DNA from: Diplodia intermedia
Taxonomy: Eukaryota > Ascomycota > Dothideomycetes > Botryosphaeriales > Botryosphaeriaceae
NCBI GenBank assembly: GCA_021495925.1
Contig: JAKEKT010000138.1
Location: forward strand, 1-64,000
Reading direction: 5' to 3'
Length of the DNA stretch: 64,000 nt
Within the stretch, counting starts at the first letter, position 1; the number at the start of each line of letters is the position of its first letter. A model generated the notes under the pieces. It saw only the letters and a list, made by a program, of their open reading frames with translations, was not told the DNA's origin and ran no database searches. A program made the position numbers and the translations under genes. Shown here piece by piece: positions 32,625 to 43,963 of the stretch.

Positions 32625-33495
32625 GGCGGTCGGGACAAGGCGTTGCTATGTTGGCGTGCCGAAGTCATCCGCTCTTCGAGGAGAGGAGAGGAGAGGAGAG
32701 GATGGAGTAAATTTGGACCCTCATGTTGGGAGGGAGGGAGATATGGATGGTACCGCATGATTACAAAAATGAAACGTGGGGTGCGCATGACGATGAGAGT
32801 CGGGTTGGCGTGGCAGCGACGGTTGATATCGCCATGAGCTTATGTGATTGCGAAGGCACGCCAACGATTGCGTGCTAGACGGCGGTCGTACGGGAGCACG
32901 TATGGGAACCCGCGAAGTGCAGATGGGGTGCCCACCACCTTCTCATCCAGCACACGGCGAGGCTGACGTCTTTGCTGAGATGGCTGGCGTTACAGCAGGC
33001 GAGACATGCGATGAGTTTACGTCGAGGAAGGAAGGGTCCAGTGCAAATTGAAGCGAGGGATGCCGGCGTGAAACAAGCCTTCTGTTGGGCCCAACAGGGC
33101 AGGCAGCACTAAACGCGGGGCTCCGCGGCCCACCGCCGAAGCCGTTCATCTTTGCTCTAGCAATCTCCATGCATCTGTTTTGGTGACATATATAGCCAGC
33201 CTCCGACACAGAGGCTCAGCGGGGTTTTCAGTTGTGATGGTCATCACAGGAAACGGCGAAGGCGCCCACTTCATCCTCACCCCTTTCCGCAGATTCCAAC
33301 AACACGCCGGACGAGCTCTCTCCGTCCGAGACACCCATCTGCCTGCAGGTCGACGCGTGCAGGCGCGTCCGGGGATGACGTAACGCGACCGCTGCCGCGT
33401 GCGCACGCGTGGAAGGCGGAAAGTGGTGGCCGATGGAGACGGGAAGCGCCGACTCCAACCACCGCCTCGCAAGCCCACAAATCGGCGGTGCCGAT
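32625..33495. other. Divergent intergenic region
   Basis: Promoter flanks of the permease (-) and the SET-domain gene (+). It holds a 5-bp GAGGA/GAGAG tandem tract at 32678-32702. No gene is supported. Confidence 0.45.
32678..32702. repeat. GGAGA pentanucleotide microsatellite
   Basis: Five copies of a GAGGA unit, about 55 bp upstream of the permease start codon, probably in its leader or core promoter. Confidence 0.85.
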
Positions 33496-35194
33496 ATGCA
33501 ACGCCCGTGGACTGCCGACGCTTGGAGTCCGACTATATATCGCACTAATCCCGCCCAGACTCCGCCGCCCCCTCCCCAGGTGACCGCGTCTTGCTCTCGG
33601 CCAGCTCGCAGCGCTAACAACCAGCCAGCTTGTTGCCCACCACGTCCGCCACGTCCAGTGTCTGACGCAGAATCTGTCCACTTCTCCCTATGACCCTGCT
33701 GCCTGGTGCGCCCGGGCCGAGCATCTTCTTGCCCTGGGCTACCCTGAACTGGCCGTTGGAGATGTCTACAGAGCCTTGCTCCTCTGCGACTACCCCAATG
33801 GGCGTATCCCTGACTGGTCGAGCCTGTCTCCACCAACCAAAGCCGCCTCCACCAAGTTGCCTGCTGAATCAGCCAATCAGCCCTCTCTGAGTCCGTCATC
33901 CTACCGCACTCTCATCCAGGCCCTCTACGACTGTCATTGTCACCCCGAGGCCCTGGAAATCTGCCAGGTGGCCGGATCGAAATTCCCTGCCGATCCATTC
34001 TTCCGCGTGAAGACCGCCGAACTTTCCACCATCATGGAGAAGAAATCGCAGCACGTGGCAATGGGCGCTGGCTCTGCAGCAAGGCAAAGAGACATGCTGC
34101 ATGATGGAGCAGTACTGACTGTACCCTACCCCTGGATGGAACCCCTTCCGCTTCAAAGATCACAGGCTCTGATTGACAGTGTCAACAAAGAATTCCAACG
34201 CCATTCTAGCAGCTGTCGCTTGGACTACAGCTCACTAGGGGAAGCCCCGATCCCAAGGTGGTCTGGCCGCGCCCCTCAAGTTCTAGGTGTTTTCGCAACC
34301 CAAGACATTGACCCTGGCGAATGCATACTAGTTGACCGAACAGCCACCGCTGCCTGTAGCTCTGCCTCTGGTTGCACCAACTGTTTCAACAGAATCGCCG
34401 ATCCGCGGTATGATGCATCCTGCTGCTCGGCCGCTTTTTGTTCAGAGGACTGCTATCAGATTGCGCTTTCAACTTATCACAAGGTCATCTGCGGCAAGGA
34501 TTTTACCTGGCTCCAGAACACCGTGGCAGGTGTATCAGAGAGCGCTGCTGCTATGCGGCCCGTCCTACTTCTCCGATATCTCGCTTCTTGTGTACAGGCA
34601 GGCACGGCCTTGAACCCTCTTGACCTCCCGTTGATTGCGCGCTTACAGCCCCAGCTGAGCGGCCGACACCTGGATGTTTTCACCCTGGCCGAATCAGTAG
34701 CTCGTCCGATCCAGATCCTTTTGCAGCTGGAGGTGGACGTGTTCGCCAATCCAAATTTCGATACTTGGATTATTCATACCATTTGGACTCGTCTTGCCAA
34801 CAACAAACAAGGGTTCTCGAGAGGACCGGAGAATGGAGGAGGGTGGATTGACTCCATCTCACCCCTAATGCCCTTCTTCAACCACAGCTGCGATCCGAAC
34901 GTCGAATGCTGGCATGAAGATACGTCGACCGTGCACTTCTTCGCCAGAAGGCACATCAAAAAGAACGAGGAGCTCTTTGATAGCTACATCAGTGTCGAAG
35001 AAGTTCCTCTTGAAGAAAGGGAGCAAATTCTCTGGCCCTGGTTCGAGGGACCGTGCCTATGTTCCAAATGCTCGAGAGAGCGTCGACACGCGTGTGGATC
35101 TGCGAGGAAATGTTCTGACAATGAGGCGACCTTGACTTCCGGTCCTTCCGGACTACTTAACTTGAGCCCACAGAGTCATCCCTCGGCAACATGA
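33496..35194 (+). CDS. SET-domain protein with N-terminal TPR-like region and MYND-like Cys cluster
   Basis: Two exons (33496-33579, 33629-35194; 49-nt intron with CTAAC branch) give 549 residues; in-frame ATGs at 33409 and 33433 would extend it. The N-terminal part (AEHLLALGYPELAVGDVYRALLLCD, then ALYDCHCHPEALEIC) looks like helical TPR-type repeats. The SET region begins near VLGVFATQDIDPGECILVD; a Cys-rich MYND-like knuckle (CTNCFN, CCSAAFCSEDC) interrupts it as in SMYD proteins, followed by the core FNHSCDPN (445-452), ELFDSY and the post-SET CLCSKC. SMYD-type SET proteins methylate lysines on histones or other proteins. The start is uncertain: TATATAT at 33534-33540 lies inside proposed exon 1. 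Confidence 0.82.
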
Positions 35195-35641
35195 CGGATT
35201 GTCCGGATCTCATCAAATCAGCAGGTATTGGGCTTCACGCACGTCGTGGCATATGCTCTGAGCCCAACTCCCAAGATGAGGACAGGACGCTCGTTCATTT
35301 CGAGCACATCAGGAACGAAGCTTGAATGTGGTCTGGACTCGGCTGAGCGGGTTCCCTGTCAACTATGCCTTTGGCAGCCGAATCGTTGGTTCTCGAACCC
35401 CAGCAAACCCCGCAAATGCCAGGTCCGCGCAAGGAAAGCCTATGTACCACGTCGATCGCATTAGCTTAGTTCCCGCACCCCTTCTCGTATGTTCCGACCT
35501 GTGCCTCCTCCATTGCTACCGCTGATTATAACTTCGAGGGCCCCTCACCACAATCGGTCGAAAATCATCCATACAGTCGTACAGCAGTATACATTTCACG
35601 TAGCTGAATCCATCAAGCTTTGTCCGCTCCCACTGCTAGCG
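35195..35641. other. Intergenic region, 0.45 kb
   Basis: 3' flank of the SET gene and promoter of the small mitochondrial protein gene. Nothing else is seen. Confidence 0.45.
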
Positions 35642-36331
35642 ATGTTGGCCCTCCTCACACGTACCGCCGCCACGCGAGCTGCGCGCCCGCTGCTTCCCCG
35701 CACCTTGCCCAGCAGCACCGCACCTCGCGCTCCAGCCGTCGCCATCCGCAGAGCGTCCACCGAATCCAACAATGTTCAGGCGAGAACCCTGTTTTCACGC
35801 TTCGCGAAGCTGGACCCCGAATTATACGGCATCCTGGCCGTCACCGTGGGCGCCGTCAGCGCCTTCGCGTACTACTTCGGTACGGATTGCTGCCCCACTC
35901 GTACATACAATAACGATGGCATCGCTTTCATCTCCCTCATCCGATAGAGCTGCCCAGTTTCAAGAGGAAGTGTCGTTTAATCGTCAATTTGCTAGCCGGC
36001 AACCCGACCGGAACGAGCGATTCCCGCAACGTCCCCGCCGTGCCCGGCTCGGAGCCTTGGCGGAAGGAGGGCGCCACGGCGTCCGGCAAGTACATGTACT
36101 ACCCTGGAGGCGATGTGCACAGCAAGCCCAAGGAGGCGCCGTCGGCCTTGAACGTCGCCGTCATCCCGAAGGTCAACTTGCCCAAGGTGGGTGAGTGAGT
36201 TAGTTCGGAATCGCTGTTTTATGTAAAGAGAGAATGGATATTGTGGACGAAAATGCTAATGCGGGCACTTTGGGTTCTAGGAGCTTCACGAGAAGTATAA
36301 TAAGTGGGGGAAGGATGGGTATGATTTCTAA
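35642..36331 (+). CDS. Small mitochondrial membrane protein, 159 aa
   Basis: Three exons (35642-35879, 35996-36186, 36281-36331; introns of 116 and 94 nt) give 159 residues. The N-terminus (MLALLTRTAATRAARPLLPR) is rich in Ala, Arg, Thr and Leu without acids, a typical mitochondrial presequence, with a likely cleavage region near IRRAS. One transmembrane helix follows (YGILAVTVGAVSAFAYYF, ~61-79), then a hydrophilic tail with PTGTSDSRNV and WRKEG and a C-terminal ELHEKYNKWGKDGYDF. The layout fits a single-pass inner-membrane protein with its tail in one aqueous compartment, possibly an accessory subunit of a complex. I do not recognise the family well enough to name it. Confidence 0.82.
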
Positions 36332-38967
36332 TGTGTTTGGGTATTGGAAAAGGGACCGGGAGGCGAAGGATATTGTTGTGTTGTCACATCACGGCAGCAT
36401 TGAATGCCGTCAAATTGGAATGAATGCGTTTGCAGGAGTTGCACTCGGGCCTTCAGACCGAGAGGGGCCATGTTATTTCCTTGCATGGCTCTTGTGGATA
36501 TTGTCACCGTCTTTGCTTGGCCCAATTACGCCATTCCTTACTCAGGCCTCCTCCGCTGGAGCTGGACTACAGATTCTAAGCGATGCTTCCAACGATCGAG
36601 CTTTGTTTCGCCACGTTCGCAACATTTGGAATGGCCTTCGCATCCGGCTAGAAGCCGAGCAAGGGAGCCGGCAGCGTCAGCTGAACAATGAAAGGAGTAC
36701 GTGATGCGATGCATAGATTTGAGGCTCGGCAGAATGCGTGGAGTCCTCCAACAGAAGGGTTTACGCGGCGTCGCAGATTGCCTACAACACCACCCAATTG
36801 GTTCCGAGGTGGTAGCAGGTGTTGGTCGGAGTGGTGCTCTCGAGTCGAGGTTCCTCGTCAGTTGAGCGTCATGACCTAAGCAAGCCAGGCTCGACGCCAT
36901 CAGATTGAGTGATGATCAAACACCAGATCACAGATCCCCCGTGGCCAGACGCCGCTTGTCTTCTAAGCGCATACGAAAGCGCCTTTGCCGAGTGCAAGGC
37001 CGCAATGCAGGCCTCCTGAAGGAATGGTCCGACCGACTCGATCTGACAAGCGTGGCTGTGATTTGCAGCAGGTATGTAGCAACTGCGAGGACAAGCGAGT
37101 ATGCGCGACGAGCACTCGGCCCGACGAGCACGGGGAGCGTTGGCATCTGGGGGTTGGTCATGCGGTCAATGAAAAGCCCTATAGGCCGCAGGAGAATTAC
37201 GATGGTTCGCGAAGCTTGCTTCATCGGGGCATTCTGCATGAGAGGATTGGCGTTGACTTGTTGATGCCTGGTCGGTGGACATGCTGCAAGAGGCATTTGT
37301 TGCGCAATTCACATGCGTTTCCAATGACGTTGACAGTCTCCAAGTGCTCCGCAGACCGAGGGACACTGGCGCAATTTGTCGATCATACAGACCGTTATTA
37401 TGATTTTGTGGACCCGAGAGGACCCTCGCAAAGGTCCAGTTTTGGATAAGCAGCGCGTCGTTCGGCCGCAAGGGAAAGCTTCCAGAGATCTGGACCCGTG
37501 AAGGGGCTGGACTGGACCGTTATGACTGAGCAGCAAGAGTGCGGCCGCGTGGACGAGAAGACGTTACGGTTTGACGCACGGAACGTTCCGGGACAAGGCA
37601 AGAAGTGGGCGATTCATATTTCCGTAGGGCGGAGCGGACGCTCGGATTTACAACCGATCGATAAGCTGCCGTGCCCTGACTCTCTGCACGACTTGGCAGT
37701 GGGAGCACGGAGATAAAGATGGCTGGTTGAGGCCGGGGAAGGGAGTCGTCTGCTGTGAAGAGCGTGCGGTGTCTCGACCACGGAGTAGCCGGCGAAATGG
37801 GGAAGGAACAGATCGGGATTGGCGCTCATGCATCGCCCAAGATGGTGAAATTTTTTCTTGACGCCTTTTCAGAGTCGGACAGCCACCACGTAAGCCAGCC
37901 GGTGGAAACTGCCGTCCATCGGGAATCCCGGGGATCTGTCTGGTTGGATTCCCTTGGGCGTGGTCGGCGAAAAAACGTACATACGCCGTATACGAACTGT
38001 ACGGCTGTTTCAGGCTGTCAGTCCATCAATCCACGACACGAAGGGAGCCGCGGCCGATCATGCAGGTGTTCTTTTTTGAGGAGAAGCCAAGACAAGTGAA
38101 CCAGAGTGGCGGGCTGGGGATTGGCGGCTCAATGGCCGGGAGATTGACAGGTGATGCGGCGTGGAGCCGAGGGGCTTTAGCGATGTAACGTGCGTGTGCG
38201 CGCACGTTTGGGCGAGGCCGGCAGGTCGAGATATAGATAACGCGCGCGTCTGGCTGCGCGCGCGACGGCTGCTTGCGGCTCGCGGGCATGCGGCGATTTG
38301 GGCTTGGGCGGATGCGCTGTGCGGCGCTGTGCAGCGTTAGGCCGGGAGGCCTGGATTGCGGGGATGACCGCGGAACCTGCCTGGCGGGCTGCGCAGTGCA
38401 CGCCGGCGCACGCCCGCACTGAACTGCGACGCGCCCCGGCGGATGTGCAGTGCAGCAGGCCTTGCCCATCAGCGACGGATCAGGACGGCGCGGAGGGCTG
38501 GTGGGCAGTCGGCTGGCTAAACCCTGGCGTGATCACCGGCGGGAGCTTGCACCAGTCGGGCGCGGGGACCGCCTGTGGCCTCACTCATCTCCGACCGGCA
38601 TTCTCCTTTTGCCTTCAGCCCTTCGAACCCACCACCAGCACGCACGCAAGCATCAACCTTCAGCCTCCCGCCGCCATCGCGTCGGCCGCCATGGCCCCCG
38701 GTAGCCGAATCCCGGAAGGCGCGTAGCCCGCTGCCTGCCGGCCCCGGGGCGCGACCACCTGGCCGGCGCGCGCTCGCTCGCTCCTCCCCAGCTCACGAAT
38801 CCGCTCCATCCTAATCCAAACTGGCTAACCACTAGAGCCGCTTGCAGCGCCGCAAGTTGCCGCCTTGGCGCCAGCGCGCTGCTTACACCCTGTTATTTGA
38901 TGCTTTGCCGTCCTCGCCAATCTTCCCAACCTCCGCTCGCTGCTCACTGTTGCCGGCAACGGCCATC
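36332..38967. other. Gene-poor stretch, 2.6 kb
   Basis: No frame longer than ~155 codons here shows a motif or plausible splicing. The right part (38.2-38.9 kb) is very GC-rich with CGCG-rich runs and is probably promoter and leader of the FAD oxidase gene. No RNA gene or transposon is evident. Confidence 0.45.
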
Positions 38968-40694
38968 ATGGCTGCCATTTCTCCCGCCCTTGCCTTCCGG
39001 TCCCTCCTTGTGCTGCCGCTGCTTTCCCTTCTCGGCTGCGCGGCCCAAGCCCAGTTTTTCGCCATCCCGTCGGTCCGGGATGTGAGTAATGGCGGCTGCG
39101 ACGTAGCGGTAAATTGTTGCCTATTCCGTGTTGATGCTCAAGACCCCCTCTCTGATCGCCAAGCGTCCACAGTGTGCAACCCTGGCCATCCAATTCGGCT
39201 CTCAGCTGCACTATCCCGAGGCCGATGGGAACTTTACCGTCTGGGATGCGAAGCAACTTGCTTCCCACCGCGCTTGCCGTATCGAACCCGCCACCGCCAA
39301 GGAGGTCGCGGCCGTGCTCGGCATCCTGGCCAGCAACTGGTGTAAGTTCGCAGTCAAGAGCGGCGGCCACACGTCCAGCAGAGACGCTTCCAACTCCGTT
39401 GGCGGCGTCACCGTCGACTTGAAGCGCATCAACCAGGTCGAATTGTCCGACTGCAAGACGCAGACCCGCGTGGGCACCGGCGCAATCTGGGGCGATGTCT
39501 ACCGGACTTTGGAACCGCAGGAACTTTCCGTTATTGGGGGAAGGGTTGACGATGTTGGCGTCGGAGGTCTTGCGATGGGGGGAGGGGTCAGCTTTCTTTC
39601 TGCGAGGCATGGCTGGGCGCTGGATAACATTCTGGAATACGAAATCGTCCTGCCCAACACTACCATCGTCACCGCCAGCGAAGACTCCAACCCCGACCTC
39701 TACTTCGCTCTCCGCGGCGGCGGCAACAACTTCGGAATCGTCACTCATTTCACCCTCAACACGGTTCGCCAAGGCAAAATCTACGGCGGCCAGAAGTTCT
39801 ACACCCCGGATAAGATGGACGCCTTGATTGACGCCTCGTATGAACTGACGTTCAGCACCAACCCGGACATCGGTTACTGGATTGGCTACATCTACATGGC
39901 GGACAAGAATGCCACATTGGCTCTCTCCCAGGAAATGTACGCGAGACCAGAGAAGAACCCTACTGTATACAGCAACTTTGACAAGGTTGAGCCTATGGGA
40001 AATTCGATGCGGACATCCGTCATGAGTGACTTCAGTATGGAATTGAAGCACGGGACGCCGGCCGGCAAGCGGTACGTAAGAAATCGTCGAGCGAAGCTCA
40101 GAGGGGTTAGTTGATATGCTGACTGAAATCCGATAGAAACTACATGGCATCGCTGACCTTTCTGCCATCAAAGGAGCAGGACAGACGCATGATTCAGTTC
40201 TTCCAAGAAGAAATCGAAATTTTGAAGACTGAAGGAAAGACGGCAACCCCGGCCTTGACCTTTCAGCCCGTTCCGCTGTCTTCCATCAGAAATATGAAAG
40301 TACGCGGAGGAAACGCAATTGGGCTTGAATCCGATTCCCCGTTGACACGTACGTCTCACACCTTCCCCATCGATGAGGGGAAAAGGGGGTAGAAACTTTA
40401 CTGATCTGATCTGCAGTCGCCAACGTGGCAACGAGCTGGACCAACGCCGAAGAAGACGACGCCATCTACGCATCCCGCGAGCGGTTCCTCGCAAGGTCGA
40501 GAGCATCGGCCCAGGAACTCGGCGTTTTCCACAAGTACGTCTACATGAACTACGCCGACTCGGAACGAGACGACGTATTTTCTGGATACGACGAGCAGAA
40601 CGTAGAGCGGTTAAAAGAGATTCAGAGGAGCGTGGATCCGGAAGGGGTGTTTACGAGGGACGGACTTTGCACGGGTTATTTTAAGCTTATTTGA
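38968..40694 (+). CDS. Secreted FAD-linked oxidase, berberine bridge enzyme (BBE) type
   Basis: Four exons (38968-39081, 39173-40071, 40137-40348, 40417-40694; introns 91, 65 and 68 nt) give 500 residues. A signal peptide (LVLPLLSLLGCAAQA) is followed by the FAD-binding PCMH fold: VKSGGHTSS with H104, the usual covalent flavin attachment site; GTGAIWGDVYRTLEP; and VGGLAMGGGVSFLSARHGWALDN. The sixth position after the Gly-rich turn is Ser rather than the second (Cys) attachment residue of bicovalent members, so single attachment is likely. The C-terminal BBE segment ends NYADSERDD and RLKEIQRSVDPEGVF. Fungal members oxidise sugars, alcohols or secondary metabolites; substrate unknown. Confidence 0.9.
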
Positions 40695-42512
40695 GATACC
40701 AAGGGATAATGTTTATGGTTTTCTGCTGACACAACGCAGCTTCCCCTCTCATTGTGCCGGCCATACGGGGCTCTTGACACGTGTCAATTTACGGGCCGTG
40801 AGGCGTCAAACACGGCTGTTTGGTGGGCTGACGCTGGCGTTGCATCTAATTTGGGCGAAGGAAATGGGCGGTTGCCTTGGTTTTGCCAGGAACGAAGCGC
40901 ATCGGCAATTCCCGTGGGACCGATGCCGTGCTGCACCTTTTCGTTTTCTCCAAGGCTCCACCACATATAGTGGACTTACGTCACGGCGATACTGGTCCCT
41001 GAACTCGAGTCGAGGTCTCGGGGCTGTTTCAATACGGCATCCTGTCCAGGAATCAAGCGTTATCTGACCGGAGCCTGCCTTGGATTGTTGTCCTACAACA
41101 CTAGGTTGTCCGCATGGTAGAAATGGGCGGAGAGTATTCCGGGAGCACAAGAATAGCCTCGCGACCAAGTGGGTCACAGAGGTCGTGATAGATTGCGCCA
41201 TGCATCATGACCTGGTCCGACCCAAGCGAGGACGCACTCGCGCTTCTGGCGCTTCGTTGACGCTCTCACCGCTCCGTTTGATCAGACCAAAAGGTGGACG
41301 CCTATTCACTACTACACAGTACACACTACACGTCCGGATCCACAGATCCTCTGATTATCTTCCTGCTTCAACTCGAGCGGTGACCGCTAGTTTGAGGCGG
41401 CTAATGCATGCGGGGTTCGGAGAAGGGAAGTTCGATCGTGTTCACGAAAGAAGAGGAGGATATCTCACCACGTATGCGATGTTACTTTTGGCGACACGAA
41501 ATCAAGGCAACCGTAGTACGTGGTATCTGTACGGCTCGTCTATTCCGCCGTGGCCTCTTCCAGAACGGGTACCCCTTCGGCTTTGCGCGACCAAGACGCC
41601 CGTGATAAACGCCCGCATCACGGATATTCAGCTGCACGGACATCCAACGTCAAAGCAGGTGCACGGAGGTCGGTCTCCGTCCCGCCCGGTCTTCGGACGG
41701 ACAATCGGGGAGAATGGAAGCCGTCTGCCACGTGTGCCGCTCCGCTTGGCTGGCCAGGGGATTATCCATAAGATTCTGTCAGGCATAGAGTATCTATGGC
41801 AATCACCTGGGGCACGGGATTATTTCAGAAGCATCCCGTCTGGCTATAGGATAAGAGAGGGCGGGTCCGAGGATTATCCTCGGCCGAATGAGCTGTAGAT
41901 CTACAGTGGTGTTTCTTGGTCACACTATACTGAGTTCTCTGGCACAGGACTCCAAACCTCGGAAATCTCTCCTTCTTTTGCTCGAACAGGACGCCATCTT
42001 GTAATGTTCAAGGACCGGATGGAATTGTTTCCATATCGCAAGATATTGGTTTCGACATCGCGCTCACTTGCTCTGTCTTTTACTCGTCTGCAGCATACCA
42101 AGTGTAGCATCAGACAGCACGACTTTTTTTCTTCCTTCACAGAGAGCTGTCAGCATTTGCAGCTATGCTTGTTTGGCAAGGTTCTATCGATTTGATGCAC
42201 TTCACACTAAGTTTTCGTTTCGTCGTTTCTTCTCTGTTGCTTTCAGATCCTGCCCTTCCTCGGTCCGCAAAAGTCATTCCCAGATGACCGTTAGAATCGT
42301 TCTGCGGCATGACACGTTTTCGTCAGACGTTTGGGGAGAAGGAACCGCCCTTGCTTCAACCACTTGGCGTGCCCGGCCACAACACTCGCCTGCCCCTGGC
42401 AAGAAACGCGTGCCACATTCCTCATTCCCACCACGCAAAGAAAGAAAAAAGAAACGGAGAATGACGAACCGGAATCGTTCCATTCCGCCATCCCCCTTCG
42501 CCTCCTCCACCA
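40695..42512. other. Gene-poor stretch, 1.8 kb
   Basis: Convergent 3' flanks of the FAD oxidase (+) and the GT34 gene (-). The only notable item is a 272-codon open frame at 41080-41898, listed separately. Confidence 0.45.
41080..41898 (+). CDS. Possible orphan ORF, 272 aa
   Basis: An uninterrupted 272-codon frame in DNA of near-average base composition, where such length is not expected by chance in a 1.8 kb stretch. The product is rich in Arg, Pro, Gly and Thr, has no signal peptide or membrane helix, and matches nothing I know. Codon third positions are less G/C-biased than in neighbouring genes, which argues against a long-established gene. It could be a young gene, a degraded remnant or chance. 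Confidence 0.2.
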   Translation: MDCCPTTLGCPHGRNGRRVFREHKNSLATKWVTEVVIDCAMHHDLVRPKRGRTRASGASLTLSPLRLIRPKGGRLFTTTQYTLHVRIHRSSDYLPASTRAVTASLRRLMHAGFGEGKFDRVHERRGGYLTTYAMLLLATRNQGNRSTWYLYGSSIPPWPLPERVPLRLCATKTPVINARITDIQLHGHPTSKQVHGGRSPSRPVFGRTIGENGSRLPRVPLRLAGQGIIHKILSGIEYLWQSPGARDYFRSIPSGYRIREGGSEDYPRPNEL

Positions 42513-43660
42513 TCACCCATCAAGCGCCGCATTCCTGCCGGCGTACCACGCATTCCAGAACGCGACGATCTCTTCGGGGTAGCCGGTGCGGTAGAACTCG
42601 AGCTCCCAGTCGGGGGCGTGGCGCTCGGCGACGGCGAGCCAGTACTCCATCTCGGCGCGGCGGTGGGGGCGGCCGGCGAAGTGGACGAGGAAGTCGCCGC
42701 GGCGGATGCGCTCGGGGGCGAGCGTCTCGTTCTGGAAGGCGTGGTAGGCGTTGAACCAGCGCTGCGGCACGTAGGCCACGGCGGGCGCGAAGCGCGGCTC
42801 GAGCAGCAGCCGCTCCATGGCACTCTGGTCGTTGAAGGTGAGGGGTTCGTCGGGGCGCAGGCGGCGGTAGCCGACGACGGCGGCGAAGAGCTCGAGCGCC
42901 CACGCCGACACGCGCAGCAGGAAGATGCCGTTGTTCAGCCCGTTCCAGTCGCGCGAGACGACGACGTTGATGCGAGGCGTCGTCATGTGGTCGGGCGGCA
43001 GGAAGCGCGCGGGCGGCACGCACGGGTTCAGCACCACGGTGTCGCCGTCGACCCAGAGCAGCCACTCGAGGCGGGCGGCTGGCGGCTTCCGCAGCTCGTC
43101 GGCCAGGATGGACAGGATGTACGCGGGCTTGTTCCACACGCCGTCGACGACCTGGTCGCGCAGGACCAGCCCGCGCAGGCCGTGGATGCGGTTGTGCAGC
43201 TCGTGCGTGCGCAGCGCGCGCTCGTACGTCGGGTCCACGTCGCCGTACAGCACCGACACCTTGGCCATGCGCACCGGCGACCGCGCCGCCAGCCCCGCGT
43301 TGTAGTCGTCGGACTCGTTGCGCACCGACTGGTGCTGCGGGTTGCGGCACAGCTCCGGGTTCTGCTCCCAGATGCTGCTGCTGGCCGTGTGCTGCTGGTT
43401 CTTCGAGCCGCTGCGGGTTGCGATGGGCGCGGTTAGCAACTTGCTTTCTGTCTCACCCGTTTTGGGGAGGGGGTGTGAGGGCGGGGCCGGGGGACGTACA
43501 GGAACACGGTCGATCTGGTGGTGAAGACGACGAAGGCCAGCAGCGCCCACACCAGGAGCAGCGCGAGCACCGGGTACTTCATGCTCAGCTGCGGAACCAT
43601 CTTGCGGAGCGTCGACGAGGGCGAGCGGACATGGCGCTCCCAAAGGCCTTGCGCGGCCAT
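42513..43660 (-). CDS. Golgi glycosyltransferase, GT34 (GMA12/MNN10) family
   Basis: Two exons (43660-43500, 43410-42513; 89-nt intron) give 352 residues. A short basic cytoplasmic tail and one signal-anchor helix (YPVLALLLVWALLAFVVFTT, ~29-48) make it a type II membrane protein, as for Golgi transferases. The catalytic domain shows KVSVLYGDVD, ERALRTHELHNRIHG, NKPAYILSI, the metal-binding D175-G-D177 in LLWVDGDTVVLNP, NNGIFLLR, NDQSAMERLL, YHAFQNE and FLVHFAG. Fungal GT34 enzymes add alpha-galactose or alpha-mannose to mannans and N-glycans using nucleotide sugars. Wall mannan extension or side-branching is the likely role; which sugar is transferred cannot be told. Confidence 0.92.
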
Positions 43661-43963
43661 CTTTTCATCCTGTGTCGGAAAGAAAGCCTTTGTTGCGGGA
43701 GCTGTGTTCTTTTCCTCTTGTTGCCGTCTGACCGTTCGCGGAGGGGGCGAGTGGCTTCTTAATGCACGGGACACGGGGGAACAAAGAGCAAGCACCACGG
43801 CAAGGGAAATGCTTGGGAGAGTCTTGGAGTAATACAGTGGGAAAACAGCCGACGCTTGGCCGTTGCGCCGAGCGTTCCTTTCTAACATCAAACTCTTCTA
43901 ACACGCTCGTAGGAAAAATCTTTATCAACACCGAAAGAAGCCCGCGGGGGAAAAGAAACACAT
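43661..43963. other. Short intergenic region
   Basis: Promoter of the GT34 gene and 3' flank of the secreted intradiol dioxygenase, both on the minus strand. Nothing else is seen. Confidence 0.45.
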
